Shown: one piece after another, positions 35,869-43,607 of the stretch
Layout: each line of letters begins with the position of its first letter
How positions within the stretch are numbered: position 1 is the first letter of the stretch
DNA from: Cedecea davisae DSM 4568
Lineage (GTDB): Bacteria; Pseudomonadota; Gammaproteobacteria; Enterobacterales; Enterobacteriaceae
Assembly (NCBI RefSeq): GCF_000412335.2
Contig: NZ_KE161030.1
Location: 2,012,328-2,076,327, forward strand
Direction of reading: 5' to 3'
Length of the DNA stretch: 64,000 nucleotides
Position numbers and translations under genes: made by a program
The notes under the pieces: model-generated
Seen by the model: only the letters and a program-made list of their open reading frames with translations
Told to the model about the DNA's origin: nothing
The model's database searches: none

Positions 35869-36168
35869 ATGAAAATTCTGCCGTTTGCCGTTGTTCCCGT
35901 CCTGCTGGCTACCTTTAGCAGCTTCGCCTCTTCCGACGAGGCGTGGAAGGCGTTGGATAAAGATATTCAAAAGAGCTGCCTGGCAATTAGCGCCCTGCAG
36001 GAGAAAAAAGTGGAGGGCAAACGTATCGATTTTAGCGATGACGTAGGCTATTCCGCAGTGGTTATTTCCGGAAGCTACAAGTCTAAGAACAGCAGCCCGG
36101 CTCCGGGAAAAGAGCTTTGCCTGTATAACCGAAAAACACAATCCGCCAGCCTCGCTGAAATGCTGTAA
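35869..36168 (+). CDS. Small secreted protein of unknown function
   Basis: The protein has 99 residues from the ATG at 35869, which has AGAGGTG as ribosome site. The signal peptide ends near residue 20 (SSFAS). The mature part has two cysteines (KSCLAIS and KELCLYN) that could form a disulfide, which fits a periplasmic protein. I do not recognise the family. Its stop lies 5 bases before the target duplication of the transposon-like element, so the element inserted just downstream of it. Confidence 0.65.
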   Translation: MKILPFAVVPVLLATFSSFASSDEAWKALDKDIQKSCLAISALQEKKVEGKRIDFSDDVGYSAVVISGSYKSKNSSPAPGKELCLYNRKTQSASLAEML

Positions 36169-36243
36169 TCCGTTTTAGGGGTCAGTTTGGATATAGAAAC
36201 ATCGACAGCAGGTGTGTAATACAGCCCTGCTGTATTTTTACCG

Positions 36244-36679
36244 GTGAATGCCTTTACGGCAAGTGACTGGATGACGCTGAAAAAAACAGATTGAACAACA
36301 CGAGCTGCGGATTGTCAGCCCGGATGTGCCCACCTCATGGCAGATGCTGTCAGATAAAGGCCCTTCGCAGGCTGACCCAATCACCCGTGCCGTGATAATC
36401 ACCATCAACAATATGCTTATCTACCTAATGGCCGCTATATCGCATAAGGACTGGGTGAGTCGCCGTCAGGACCAAAAACAGGGAATTGAACGTGTCCATA
36501 CGCTGGGTAAATACTGCGGAAAACAGGCAGATCAAGAACGGCATCAGAAAGTAATGTGCTACCGGCAGGTCAAGAAATTGAGTATCCGTGAAACGGCGGA
36601 TGCAACGGGATACAGCTCCTCCCAGATGTGCCGCATTCAGGCACTATACCGGCAATCAGAAAGGGGAAATTTTGGTTAA
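36244..36679 (+). pseudogene. Serine resolvase/invertase remnant
   Basis: Segments WMTLKKQIEQHELRIVSPDVPTSW, GKYCGKQADQERHQKVMCYRQVKK and the C-terminal helix-turn-helix LSIRETADATGYSSSQMCRIQALY match the second half of Tn-type serine recombinases. The catalytic N-terminal part is missing. A seven-A run near 36280-36286 breaks the frame (a six-A run would restore it). It is a dead fragment that records the transposon nature of this unit. Confidence 0.75.
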
Positions 36680-36739
36680 GTTCTATCTAATGTATGATGG
36701 AGCAGTATTTAACCAGAGAAACTAAAAGGATTTAAGTTC

Positions 36740-38803
36740 ATGTCAGACAATACGACAGTGACCTGTCTGAGCCACAAAATGAAGTACAAAGAGGTTGCCT
36801 GCGGTAAGCAGCGGAAGCACTGGCTGGAGCTGCAGTTTGTGGATGAGAATAACCACCCAGTATCAGGCCTCAACGTGCAGCTGGAGTACCATCAGCTGGC
36901 AACGGCGGCGGAGCTGGCGCTGTGGGCGCGTGGCGGTCACACCCGGTTTGATCCCATACCGCCGCCGAATCCGCCCGCCCGCGTCACTGACAGTCAGGGA
37001 CTGGTACGGTTCGATGATTTGTACTGGATAGCTGTAGATGTGAAAACAGACGGTCAGCAGCTGGCCGACGAGATGGAACAGCGTCCGCTGGGCATCCGAC
37101 GTAATCCAAACAGCCAGCCGGTGAGTCATAATATTTTCCGGCCGGAAACCCGCGATGCCACATGGCGCTCAGACGTGCAGGAGAAAGCTGAAGCCGCCGG
37201 TTATCACCATCACTATGTGACCATCGGGGAACTGTGCAACCGACTGCCGGAAATGCCGGAATGGACCGAACCTGATCCACCGGTGTTTCATTTTCCGACC
37301 GGGAAGACGCTAAAAGGAACGGAAATCGCGCGGGAGGCGCTGGAACAGCGCCATGTGATGGAAATCTGTCCCTTCCGGGCGTGGGTGCTGTCGCTACATG
37401 ACACAAAAGATTATGACCTCGCCAATGGGTTGAACCTCGGCATCATGGCCGATCTTGTGTATGCCGCAGAGGCTAATAACCCGACCATTGATTATTTTTT
37501 CCGGCATAAATGTCAGGATTTATCCTGTATTCCGCAGTTTGCTGAGTATCCGTCGTGGTACCACACGCTGGCGGTAGATGTGCCGTTCCGCGAGCGTTAT
37601 CAGCCTCCGGTGTACCTGAACACGGGGCAGGGAGATAATCCCGAAGGGGATACCCGCCTGTTTACGGTGGAATGTGCCGCACACGTACTGGTCGCATGGT
37701 GTGGTACCGACAGCCTGCTGAATATTGTGACCGATTTGTCCTTCGCCCCGAAGCCGTGTCTGCCGGAACTGGCCGGTGCGGGAAATGTTCACGGTGGTTT
37801 TCTGGATGCCTATCAACTGGCGAAACGGAAATTCGGGGATAAGTTTGACCTTCGGGCTATCAGGACATCTTTAGACAAAGGAAAATCATTGTTTATTTGT
37901 GGTCACAGCTTAGGTGGGGCTCTGGCGTTGCTGTATGCCGCTGAAATGAAGGATTACCAGCCAGTCCTGTACACCTACGGGATGCCACGGACTTTCACTC
38001 GCTCGGCGATAGCCTCTCTGAGAGATATCAAACACTACCGGCACGTTAACGACAATGACACTATCACGCAGATCCCGCCGGATGCCGATCTCGATAATGA
38101 GTTTTACAGAACGTGGGGGCCTCTGGGCGACAAGCTGGGCTTTGACTGGTCACTGACCACGGCTGCCGGACTCAGCGTGGCCGTGCGGAACCTGACGTAC
38201 CAGTCAACAGGGCTTGCTGAGAAAAGAGATCCGTACTGGCATCATGGTAGCACGGTGATATTTTTCCGGGCGCAGCAGTGCGCGATGCGGGCCGCCAGCC
38301 CGTACCAGAAAAGCCTGGTCGACGGGCAGGCCTACTCCCGGCATTTTGTAGCCACCAAGCTTTATGTGGTGCCGTCCCTGAATGAGGAATGCCTGAAATC
38401 CACCGGTGAACATCAGGCCTCGTTTATCCAGTGCCTGAACCCGGCCAGCCTGGCAAAGACCTTTCCGCAGAATACTAATCCGGCACTGAACGGCATCGGG
38501 ACCGACCCCCGCAGCCACTCGATGGCACACCGCTACCTGCCCTATATTCACAATCAGGTGCTGGAACTGGCAGATCCGGCCCGCGATATGAACCGGAAGG
38601 AGATGAGGGTTATGTTCCGGGAAGAGGTTGAGAAAGGCGCAGCCTACAGCAACCCGGATGAGGTTGAGCGTAACCGTGAGTTTCTGGCGCTGCAGGACAT
38701 GCTGCCGGTGGCTCTGAGGCTGACGCAGGCGGAAGAAACAGGAAAAAATGCCCTGCTGCGTTTTGCGGCGGTAACGGAGGAAGAAGTTGAACTCTCTCAG
38801 TAA
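36740..38803 (+). CDS. Class 3 lipase, putative type VI secretion phospholipase effector
   Basis: The protein has 687 residues with no signal peptide. The lipase nucleophile elbow CGHSLGGALALLYA places Ser390 in the centre. The following acidic segment HVNDNDTITQIPPDAD probably supplies the catalytic Asp. The N-terminal 250 residues (CLSHKMKYKEVACGKQRKHWLEL...) resemble those of lipases next to vgrG genes in enterics. The next gene, overlapping by 17 bases, encodes a lipoprotein, the usual immunity arrangement for Tle-type effectors that attack periplasmic-facing phospholipids. No vgrG, PAAR or other type VI gene is in the window, so this is an orphan cargo effector. Confidence 0.78.
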   Translation: MSDNTTVTCLSHKMKYKEVACGKQRKHWLELQFVDENNHPVSGLNVQLEYHQLATAAELALWARGGHTRFDPIPPPNPPARVTDSQGLVRFDDLYWIAVDVKTDGQQLADEMEQRPLGIRRNPNSQPVSHNIFRPETRDATWRSDVQEKAEAAGYHHHYVTIGELCNRLPEMPEWTEPDPPVFHFPTGKTLKGTEIAREALEQRHVMEICPFRAWVLSLHDTKDYDLANGLNLGIMADLVYAAEANNPTIDYFFRHKCQDLSCIPQFAEYPSWYHTLAVDVPFRERYQPPVYLNTGQGDNPEGDTRLFTVECAAHVLVAWCGTDSLLNIVTDLSFAPKPCLPELAGAGNVHGGFLDAYQLAKRKFGDKFDLRAIRTSLDKGKSLFICGHSLGGALALLYAAEMKDYQPVLYTYGMPRTFTRSAIASLRDIKHYRHVNDNDTITQIPPDADLDNEFYRTWGPLGDKLGFDWSLTTAAGLSVAVRNLTYQSTGLAEKRDPYWHHGSTVIFFRAQQCAMRAASPYQKSLVDGQAYSRHFVATKLYVVPSLNEECLKSTGEHQASFIQCLNPASLAKTFPQNTNPALNGIGTDPRSHSMAHRYLPYIHNQVLELADPARDMNRKEMRVMFREEVEKGAAYSNPDEVERNREFLALQDMLPVALRLTQAEETGKNALLRFAAVTEEEVELSQ

Positions 38804-39557
38804 AACCGCCGTCATTGCGTGTGCTGTGACGCTGCTTTTTGGGTGTGATAACCGTCCAGATAAAACACTTTCTCCCCCTGCAGATGCAAAGTGGGTGGAC
38901 GTCACTTTTCGGGTGCCTGAGGGGGTTACGCTGCTGCCCGCCGAGCTGCTGTACCGTTCGGCTCAGTGTAAGTCAGTCCGCTATAACTCGAGCAATGAGC
39001 CACATGATATTCCGGGCTATAACGATGTTGAACGGCCGTTCGATGTGTCGGATAGCAGCAATGTTCGGCATCTGCGCGTGGCCGTGGAGGGGGGGGGGCC
39101 ATGTCAGTGGCAGCTGAACTCGTTAATGGTAAGCTTCAGGGTTGCGGATGATGTTCCTCTGGTGAAGGGGAAAAAGGTTATCGATACCAGTTATATATTC
39201 GATTTCGGAGACTATGGTCTCAGTGATGGTTATGGGACTGGGCGGGCTAAAGTGTTCAGCGGAGAGCTGATTGAACTCAAAACAGACTTTTTCCCGATGG
39301 TTGTTCACCACATTGATGATCAGGTTGATCTGTCTCTTTTCGGTGGTAATACAGGATATGAGCAGTGGCGGAGGAGATATAAAACACTGGATGTGGAAAG
39401 CATTAATATTGAGCCGAAAATACACCTCAGTAAAGTAGTTGTGTTAACACCACCGGCTATTCGTCCTGGAAATTTAACTGCGACTTATCCAAATGGTTTC
39501 AGTGAAGATATCACTCATATCTACCCAGATTATGACAAGTTGCTCTCGATGAAATGA
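38787..39557 (+). CDS. Lipoprotein, putative immunity protein for the lipase
   Basis: The protein has 256 residues. The lipobox LLFG-Cys20 marks a lipoprotein signal peptide. Asp follows the lipidated Cys, the classic residue that keeps lipoproteins in the inner membrane facing the periplasm. It overlaps the lipase gene by 17 bases, as effector and immunity genes often do. I do not recognise the fold of the mature domain. A run of ten G bases at 39089-39098 lies inside the coding region; slippage there would truncate the protein. Confidence 0.72.
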   Translation: MNSLSKTAVIACAVTLLFGCDNRPDKTLSPPADAKWVDVTFRVPEGVTLLPAELLYRSAQCKSVRYNSSNEPHDIPGYNDVERPFDVSDSSNVRHLRVAVEGGGPCQWQLNSLMVSFRVADDVPLVKGKKVIDTSYIFDFGDYGLSDGYGTGRAKVFSGELIELKTDFFPMVVHHIDDQVDLSLFGGNTGYEQWRRRYKTLDVESINIEPKIHLSKVVVLTPPAIRPGNLTATYPNGFSEDITHIYPDYDKLLSMK

Positions 39558-39577
39558 TGAAGTATTCGTCGATCTAT

Positions 39578-39600
39578 AAAGGATCTCCTTGAGATCCTTT
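39578..39600 (+). terminator. Terminator after the lipase/lipoprotein pair
   Basis: AAAGGATCTC (39578-39587) and GAGATCCTTT (39591-39600) form a 10-bp stem with a 3-base loop and continuing T run. It is inside the transposon-like element. Confidence 0.85.
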
Positions 39601-39747
39601 TTTACACTTTCAGCCCCTGAATCCACTCGTTTTGTAAAATGTCGCATTTTGCAGTTTCGTTTCCACTGCGCTTTGTTGCAATAGATGAGTGGTGCAAATT
39701 TAGCCTTACCGTACAATAATTTTCGATATCCAAACTGACTCTTTTTA

Positions 39748-39939
39748 GCCCCACCGTATTTTTCTTCACACGGAGAATATATCCGTGTGAAGAGATTCTC
39801 CTTTAGCCAGAAGCAGTTACCCGATAAACCCTGATGCAGCAAGGCTTCATGGTCGCTGAACTGCCATTTCTCCGTAACTTTTTTGCCATATATCGCTCCC
39901 ATACTTCCTGACTTCTGACCCCCTTACAGGCTTCGGACA
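39748..39939 (+). promoter_or_regulatory. Leader of the gpdQ/Ugp-like operon with an 11-bp inverted repeat
   Basis: TCTTCACACGG (39763-39773) and CCGTGTGAAGA (39783-39793) are perfect inverted arms around AGAATATAT. This stretch is all that lies between the transposon's right end and the first permease start, so it must hold the operon's control region if the operon has its own promoter. The repeat may be an operator or an mRNA hairpin. The minus-strand ORF over this region has no recognisable features. Confidence 0.5.
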
Positions 39940-40815
39940 ATGGAAAAAAGACCCTGGCTCCCCTGGCTGATACTCTCGCCGTCTCTCATTTTTCTCCTGC
40001 TTTTCACCTGGTTTCCGCTGGTACGTTCGGTCTATGACAGCCTGTTCGATACCCGCATGGCGAGCGATACCGGCGTTTATGTTGCCGCTGGAAACTATAT
40101 TCGGCTGTTTGCCGATGCGGTTTTCTGGAAGTCGCTTCTCAATAACCTGGTCTACATCGTGCTGACCGTGGTTCCCGGCGTATTGTTAGCGCTGCTGCTG
40201 GCCGTTTCGCTGTGGGAAAACCATCGTGTTAACCGCTGGCTGCGCACCGCATTCTTCTTTCCGATGATAATCCCGATGGTCAGCGCGGCCGCGCTGTGGC
40301 TGTTTATCTTTATGCCGGGGATGGGAATGCTGGATTACTACCTGGCAAAAATCTTTGGGCCGATGAACAACAACTGGCTGGGGCGCAGCAATAGCGCGCT
40401 TTATGCCCTGGCGCTGATTGGCGTGTGGAAGTTTGCCGGTTACTACATGCTGTTTTTCCTTGCCGGGCTGCAAAGCCTGCCGTCCTCTGCCCGCGAAGCG
40501 GCGATTATGGAAGGCGCAAGCTCCACTCAGGTGTTCTTTAAGGTAACGCTGCCGCTGCTGCGCCCGACGCTCAGCTTTGTGATTACCACCGCGCTTATCT
40601 ACTCGATCACCCAAATTGACCACGTTGCGGTAATGACCCGGGGCGGGCCGGACAACTCGACCACGGTGCTGCTTTATTACATCCAGAGCCTTGCCTGGGA
40701 TACGCACGATCTGGGTAAAGCTTCCGCTGCGACTTTCCTGACGCTGGCTGGCCTGTTTATCTTCTCATTCGTTAATCTGAAGCTGCTGGAAAGGGGCGCA
40801 CACCATGAGCGTTGA
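39940..40815 (+). CDS. ABC transporter permease, UgpA-like
   Basis: The protein has 291 residues and about six membrane segments. The coupling loop LPSSAREAAIMEGASSTQVFFKVTLPLLRPTL is of the MalF/UgpA type. The ATG has no clear ribosome site. It overlaps the second permease by 11 bases. It forms an importer with 40805-41692, 42534-43607 and 43600-44922, likely for glycerol-3-phosphate or its diesters because gpdQ is in the same operon. Confidence 0.88.
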   Translation: MEKRPWLPWLILSPSLIFLLLFTWFPLVRSVYDSLFDTRMASDTGVYVAAGNYIRLFADAVFWKSLLNNLVYIVLTVVPGVLLALLLAVSLWENHRVNRWLRTAFFFPMIIPMVSAAALWLFIFMPGMGMLDYYLAKIFGPMNNNWLGRSNSALYALALIGVWKFAGYYMLFFLAGLQSLPSSAREAAIMEGASSTQVFFKVTLPLLRPTLSFVITTALIYSITQIDHVAVMTRGGPDNSTTVLLYYIQSLAWDTHDLGKASAATFLTLAGLFIFSFVNLKLLERGAHHER

Positions 40816-41692
40816 GTTTTCTTCCCCGGTTGTCAACGCGCGTAGCGTGGCGCAACCGCTGTGGTTTCGCCTGCGCAAATCGAAGGGTATCACCCTCAGC
40901 GTGCTGATGTGCTGCCTGGCTCTGCTCTGGATCAGCCCGTTTATCTGGATGCTCTCCTCTGCGTTCAGCGCCAGCACTTTTGGCGAGGGCATGGCCTCCG
41001 TGCTGCCTCGTTTCCCCCTGACGCTGGACAATTTCCGCGACGCCTGGCAAAGCGCCGACTGGCTGAGTCTGTACGCCAATACCGTTATCTTCAGCTTTGG
41101 CACATTCTTCGTGCAGTTAATCACTATTACCACCGCTGGCTATGTGTTTGCCTGCCATGAGTTTCGCGGCAAACAGACGCTGTTCCTGCTGTTCCTGGTG
41201 CAGCTGATGGTCATGCCTGTGGTGATGATGGTGCCGAACATGATGACGCTGAAAGCCCTCGGGCTGCTCAATACCTTAACCGGCGTGATGATGCCGTATT
41301 TCACCTCGGCTTTTGGGGTGTTTTTGATGCGTCAGGCGTTTCTGGCTATTCCGAAAGAGCTTGAAGAAGCAGCGCTGATGGAGGGCTGCCGCTGGTGGCA
41401 GGTGCTCTACCGCGTACTGCTGCCGATGTGCTGGCCGTCGGTGCTGGCGTTTGCCACCGTGAGCATTACCTATCACTGGAACGAATATCTGTGGCCGCTG
41501 ATGATGCTGAACGACCCGGATAAACAGGTGCTGACCGTCGGGCTGGTCTCTTTTGCTATGGGCGCCGAGTCCGGCGGCCAGTGGGGCACCATCAGCGCCG
41601 GGACCATTATGGTCTGCCTGCCGCTGATGCTGGCCTTTATCGCCTTCCAGAAGCAGTTTCTGCGAAGTTTTGGTTTTTCAGGCATTAAGTAA
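40805..41692 (+). CDS. ABC transporter permease, UgpE-like
   Basis: The protein has 295 residues and six membrane segments. The coupling loop IPKELEEAALMEGCRWWQVLYRVLLPMCWPSV is of the MalG/UgpE type. It overlaps the UgpA-like gene by 11 bases and precedes gpdQ by 11 bases. Confidence 0.88.
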   Translation: MSVEFSSPVVNARSVAQPLWFRLRKSKGITLSVLMCCLALLWISPFIWMLSSAFSASTFGEGMASVLPRFPLTLDNFRDAWQSADWLSLYANTVIFSFGTFFVQLITITTAGYVFACHEFRGKQTLFLLFLVQLMVMPVVMMVPNMMTLKALGLLNTLTGVMMPYFTSAFGVFLMRQAFLAIPKELEEAALMEGCRWWQVLYRVLLPMCWPSVLAFATVSITYHWNEYLWPLMMLNDPDKQVLTVGLVSFAMGAESGGQWGTISAGTIMVCLPLMLAFIAFQKQFLRSFGFSGIK

Positions 41693-41703
41693 GGAGTTGA
41701 GTG

Positions 41704-42528
41704 ATGTTATTAGCGCATATTTCCGACACCCATTTCCGCAGTCAGAACCAGAAGCTGTACGGCTTTATTGATATCAATGCCGGGAATGCCGACGTGGCTT
41801 CACAGCTTAACGCCCTGCGCGAGCGCCCGGATGCGGTGATTGTCAGCGGTGATATCGCTAACTGCGGCCGCCCGGAAGAGTACCAGGTTGCGAAACGGGT
41901 TCTCGGCACAATAAAGTCGCCGCTGTATTTGATTCCCGGCAACCATGACGATAAAGAGCAGTTTATCGAATACCTCCGTCCGCTCTGTCCGCAGCTTGGC
42001 AACGACCCGCAAAACATCCGTTACGCGGTGGATGATTTTGCTACTCGCCTGCTGTTTATTGACTCAAGCCTGGCGGGGCAGTCCAAAGGCTGGCTCACGG
42101 AGGAGACCGTTGCCTGGCTCGAAGCTCAGCTTATTGCCGGCGGCGAACGGCCTACGGCGGTGTTTATGCACCACCCGCCGCTGCGCCTGGGCAATGCGCA
42201 GATGGACCCTATCGCCTGTGAAAACGGCCATCTGCTGCTGAACCTTATCGAGCGTTTCCCGGCGCTGGTGCGCATTTTTTGCGGCCATAACCACAGCCTG
42301 ACGATGACCCAATATCGCCAGGCCACCATCGCCACTATTCCCGGAACGGTTCACCAGGTTCCGTATCACTTTGAAGACAGCCGCCCTTATTACGACATGT
42401 CGCCGCCATCCTGCCTGATGCATCGCCAGGTGGGCGCGCAGTGGGTCAGCTATCAGCACTCGCTGGCGCACTATGCCGGGCCCTGGCTTTACGACGCAAG
42501 TATTAGCTGCCCAACGGATGAGCTTTAA
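41704..42528 (+). CDS. gpdQ: Glycerophosphodiesterase GpdQ
   Basis: The protein has 274 residues, the same length as Enterobacter aerogenes GpdQ, and appears closely similar along the whole chain ([78 protein letters not shown]). All calcineurin-type metal ligands are present: DTH, GD, GNHD, H in MHHPP, and GHNH. A GTG at 41701 is possible, but the ATG at 41704 follows an AGGAG site at good distance. It hydrolyses glycerophosphodiesters to sn-glycerol-3-phosphate and an alcohol, in the cytoplasm since it has no signal peptide. The importer genes around it supply the substrate. Confidence 0.95.
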   Translation: MLLAHISDTHFRSQNQKLYGFIDINAGNADVASQLNALRERPDAVIVSGDIANCGRPEEYQVAKRVLGTIKSPLYLIPGNHDDKEQFIEYLRPLCPQLGNDPQNIRYAVDDFATRLLFIDSSLAGQSKGWLTEETVAWLEAQLIAGGERPTAVFMHHPPLRLGNAQMDPIACENGHLLLNLIERFPALVRIFCGHNHSLTMTQYRQATIATIPGTVHQVPYHFEDSRPYYDMSPPSCLMHRQVGAQWVSYQHSLAHYAGPWLYDASISCPTDEL

Positions 42529-42533
42529 TCGCC

Positions 42534-43607
42534 ATGTTAAGACTGAATCAGGTAAGCAAGCAGTTCGACGGCAAAGCGGCGCTTAATGCCCTGTCGCTGA
42601 GCATTGACGACGGTGAATTTGTGGTGCTGGTGGGGCCATCCGGCTGCGGGAAAAGCACGCTGCTGCGCATGCTGGCCGGGCTGGAAGAGGTGAGCGCCGG
42701 GGAAATCTGGCTTAACGATGAGAACATCACCGCTATGTCGCCGCGCGAGCGTAACTTTGCGATGATCTTCCAGAACTATGCGCTGTTTCCTCATCTTACG
42801 GTGCGGGACAACATCACCTTTGGCATGAAGATCCGCAAAGAAGATAAAAGCAGTTGGCAGCCACGGCTTGAGCAGGTGGCTAAGCTGTTACAGCTGGGAG
42901 AATTACTGGACAGAAAGCCGGCCAAACTTTCTGGCGGCCAGCGGCAGCGCGTAGCAATGGCGCGAGCCATCGTGCGTAACCCGCGCCTGTTTCTGATGGA
43001 TGAACCGCTTTCTAACCTTGATGCGCGCCTGCGCACCGAAGTGCGCGACAGCATTATGGCGCTGCATCAGCAGCTTAAAACCAGCACCATTTACGTCACC
43101 CACGACCAGACGGAAGCGATGTCTATGGCCGACCGCATCGTGGTGATGAACGGCGGCGTGGTGCAGCAGGTGGGGAAACCGGAACATCTCTATGCCTGGC
43201 CCGCCAACCTGTTTGTAGCCGGATTTATCGGCTCCCCGGCGATGAACCTGCTGTCTTTACTCTGCGCGGAAGGCCGGGTGCAGCCCGACGTTTTAAACCT
43301 GCCGCTGCCGCCATCTGCCTCTACGCAGACAAACGTCTGGCTGGGTATTCGCCCGGAACATATCACCGATAGCCCGGAAGAAGGGCAGCTGACGCTGTCT
43401 GCCACGGTGGTACAACGAGAACTGATGGGGGCAGATTATCTGCTCCATGTCAGCACGCCCGTGGGAACGTTACGCTATACCCGCCGCCATCGCGGTGTGG
43501 TGCCAGAAAAAGGCGATACGCTAACCCTCGGTTTTTCACCCTCTGATGTTCATCTTTTTCATATTGACCAACACCACAACTTACACCAGGAGATTGACCA
43601 TGTTTAA
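42534..43607 (+). CDS. ABC transporter ATP-binding protein, UgpC-like
   Basis: The protein has 357 residues. Motifs: Walker A VGPSGCGKST, signature LSGGQRQRVAMARAIV, Walker B LFLMDEPLSNLDARLR. A C-terminal TOBE/OB region of about 120 residues is typical of the MalK/UgpC group. It lies 5 bases after gpdQ and overlaps the binding-protein gene by 8 bases. Confidence 0.92.
   Translation: MLRLNQVSKQFDGKAALNALSLSIDDGEFVVLVGPSGCGKSTLLRMLAGLEEVSAGEIWLNDENITAMSPRERNFAMIFQNYALFPHLTVRDNITFGMKIRKEDKSSWQPRLEQVAKLLQLGELLDRKPAKLSGGQRQRVAMARAIVRNPRLFLMDEPLSNLDARLRTEVRDSIMALHQQLKTSTIYVTHDQTEAMSMADRIVVMNGGVVQQVGKPEHLYAWPANLFVAGFIGSPAMNLLSLLCAEGRVQPDVLNLPLPPSASTQTNVWLGIRPEHITDSPEEGQLTLSATVVQRELMGADYLLHVSTPVGTLRYTRRHRGVVPEKGDTLTLGFSPSDVHLFHIDQHHNLHQEIDHV

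Larger units (their letters stand above)
36178..39742. mobile_element. 3.6-kb Tn3-like element carrying a lipase / lipoprotein (effector-immunity) pair
   Basis: The left end starts GGGGTCAG at 36178 and the right end is its inverted copy finishing at 39742. The outer 22 bases match in 19 positions (shared core GTCAGTTTGGATAT). Both ends are flanked by TTTTA (36173-36177 and 39743-39747), a 5-base target duplication. GGGG ends, a 5-base duplication and an internal serine-resolvase remnant all point to the Tn3 superfamily, and the right end read inward gives a 38-base Tn3-like end finishing ACGGTAAG. No transposase is present, so movement would need one supplied in trans. Confidence 0.72.

Noticed and set aside
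39474-39902. 142-codon minus-strand ORF across the right end of the transposon-like element
   Set aside because: It runs through the inverted repeat, the terminator stem and the 3' end of the lipoprotein gene, has no recognisable domain, and its frame would have been created by the insertion. A short AGGA before its start keeps some doubt.
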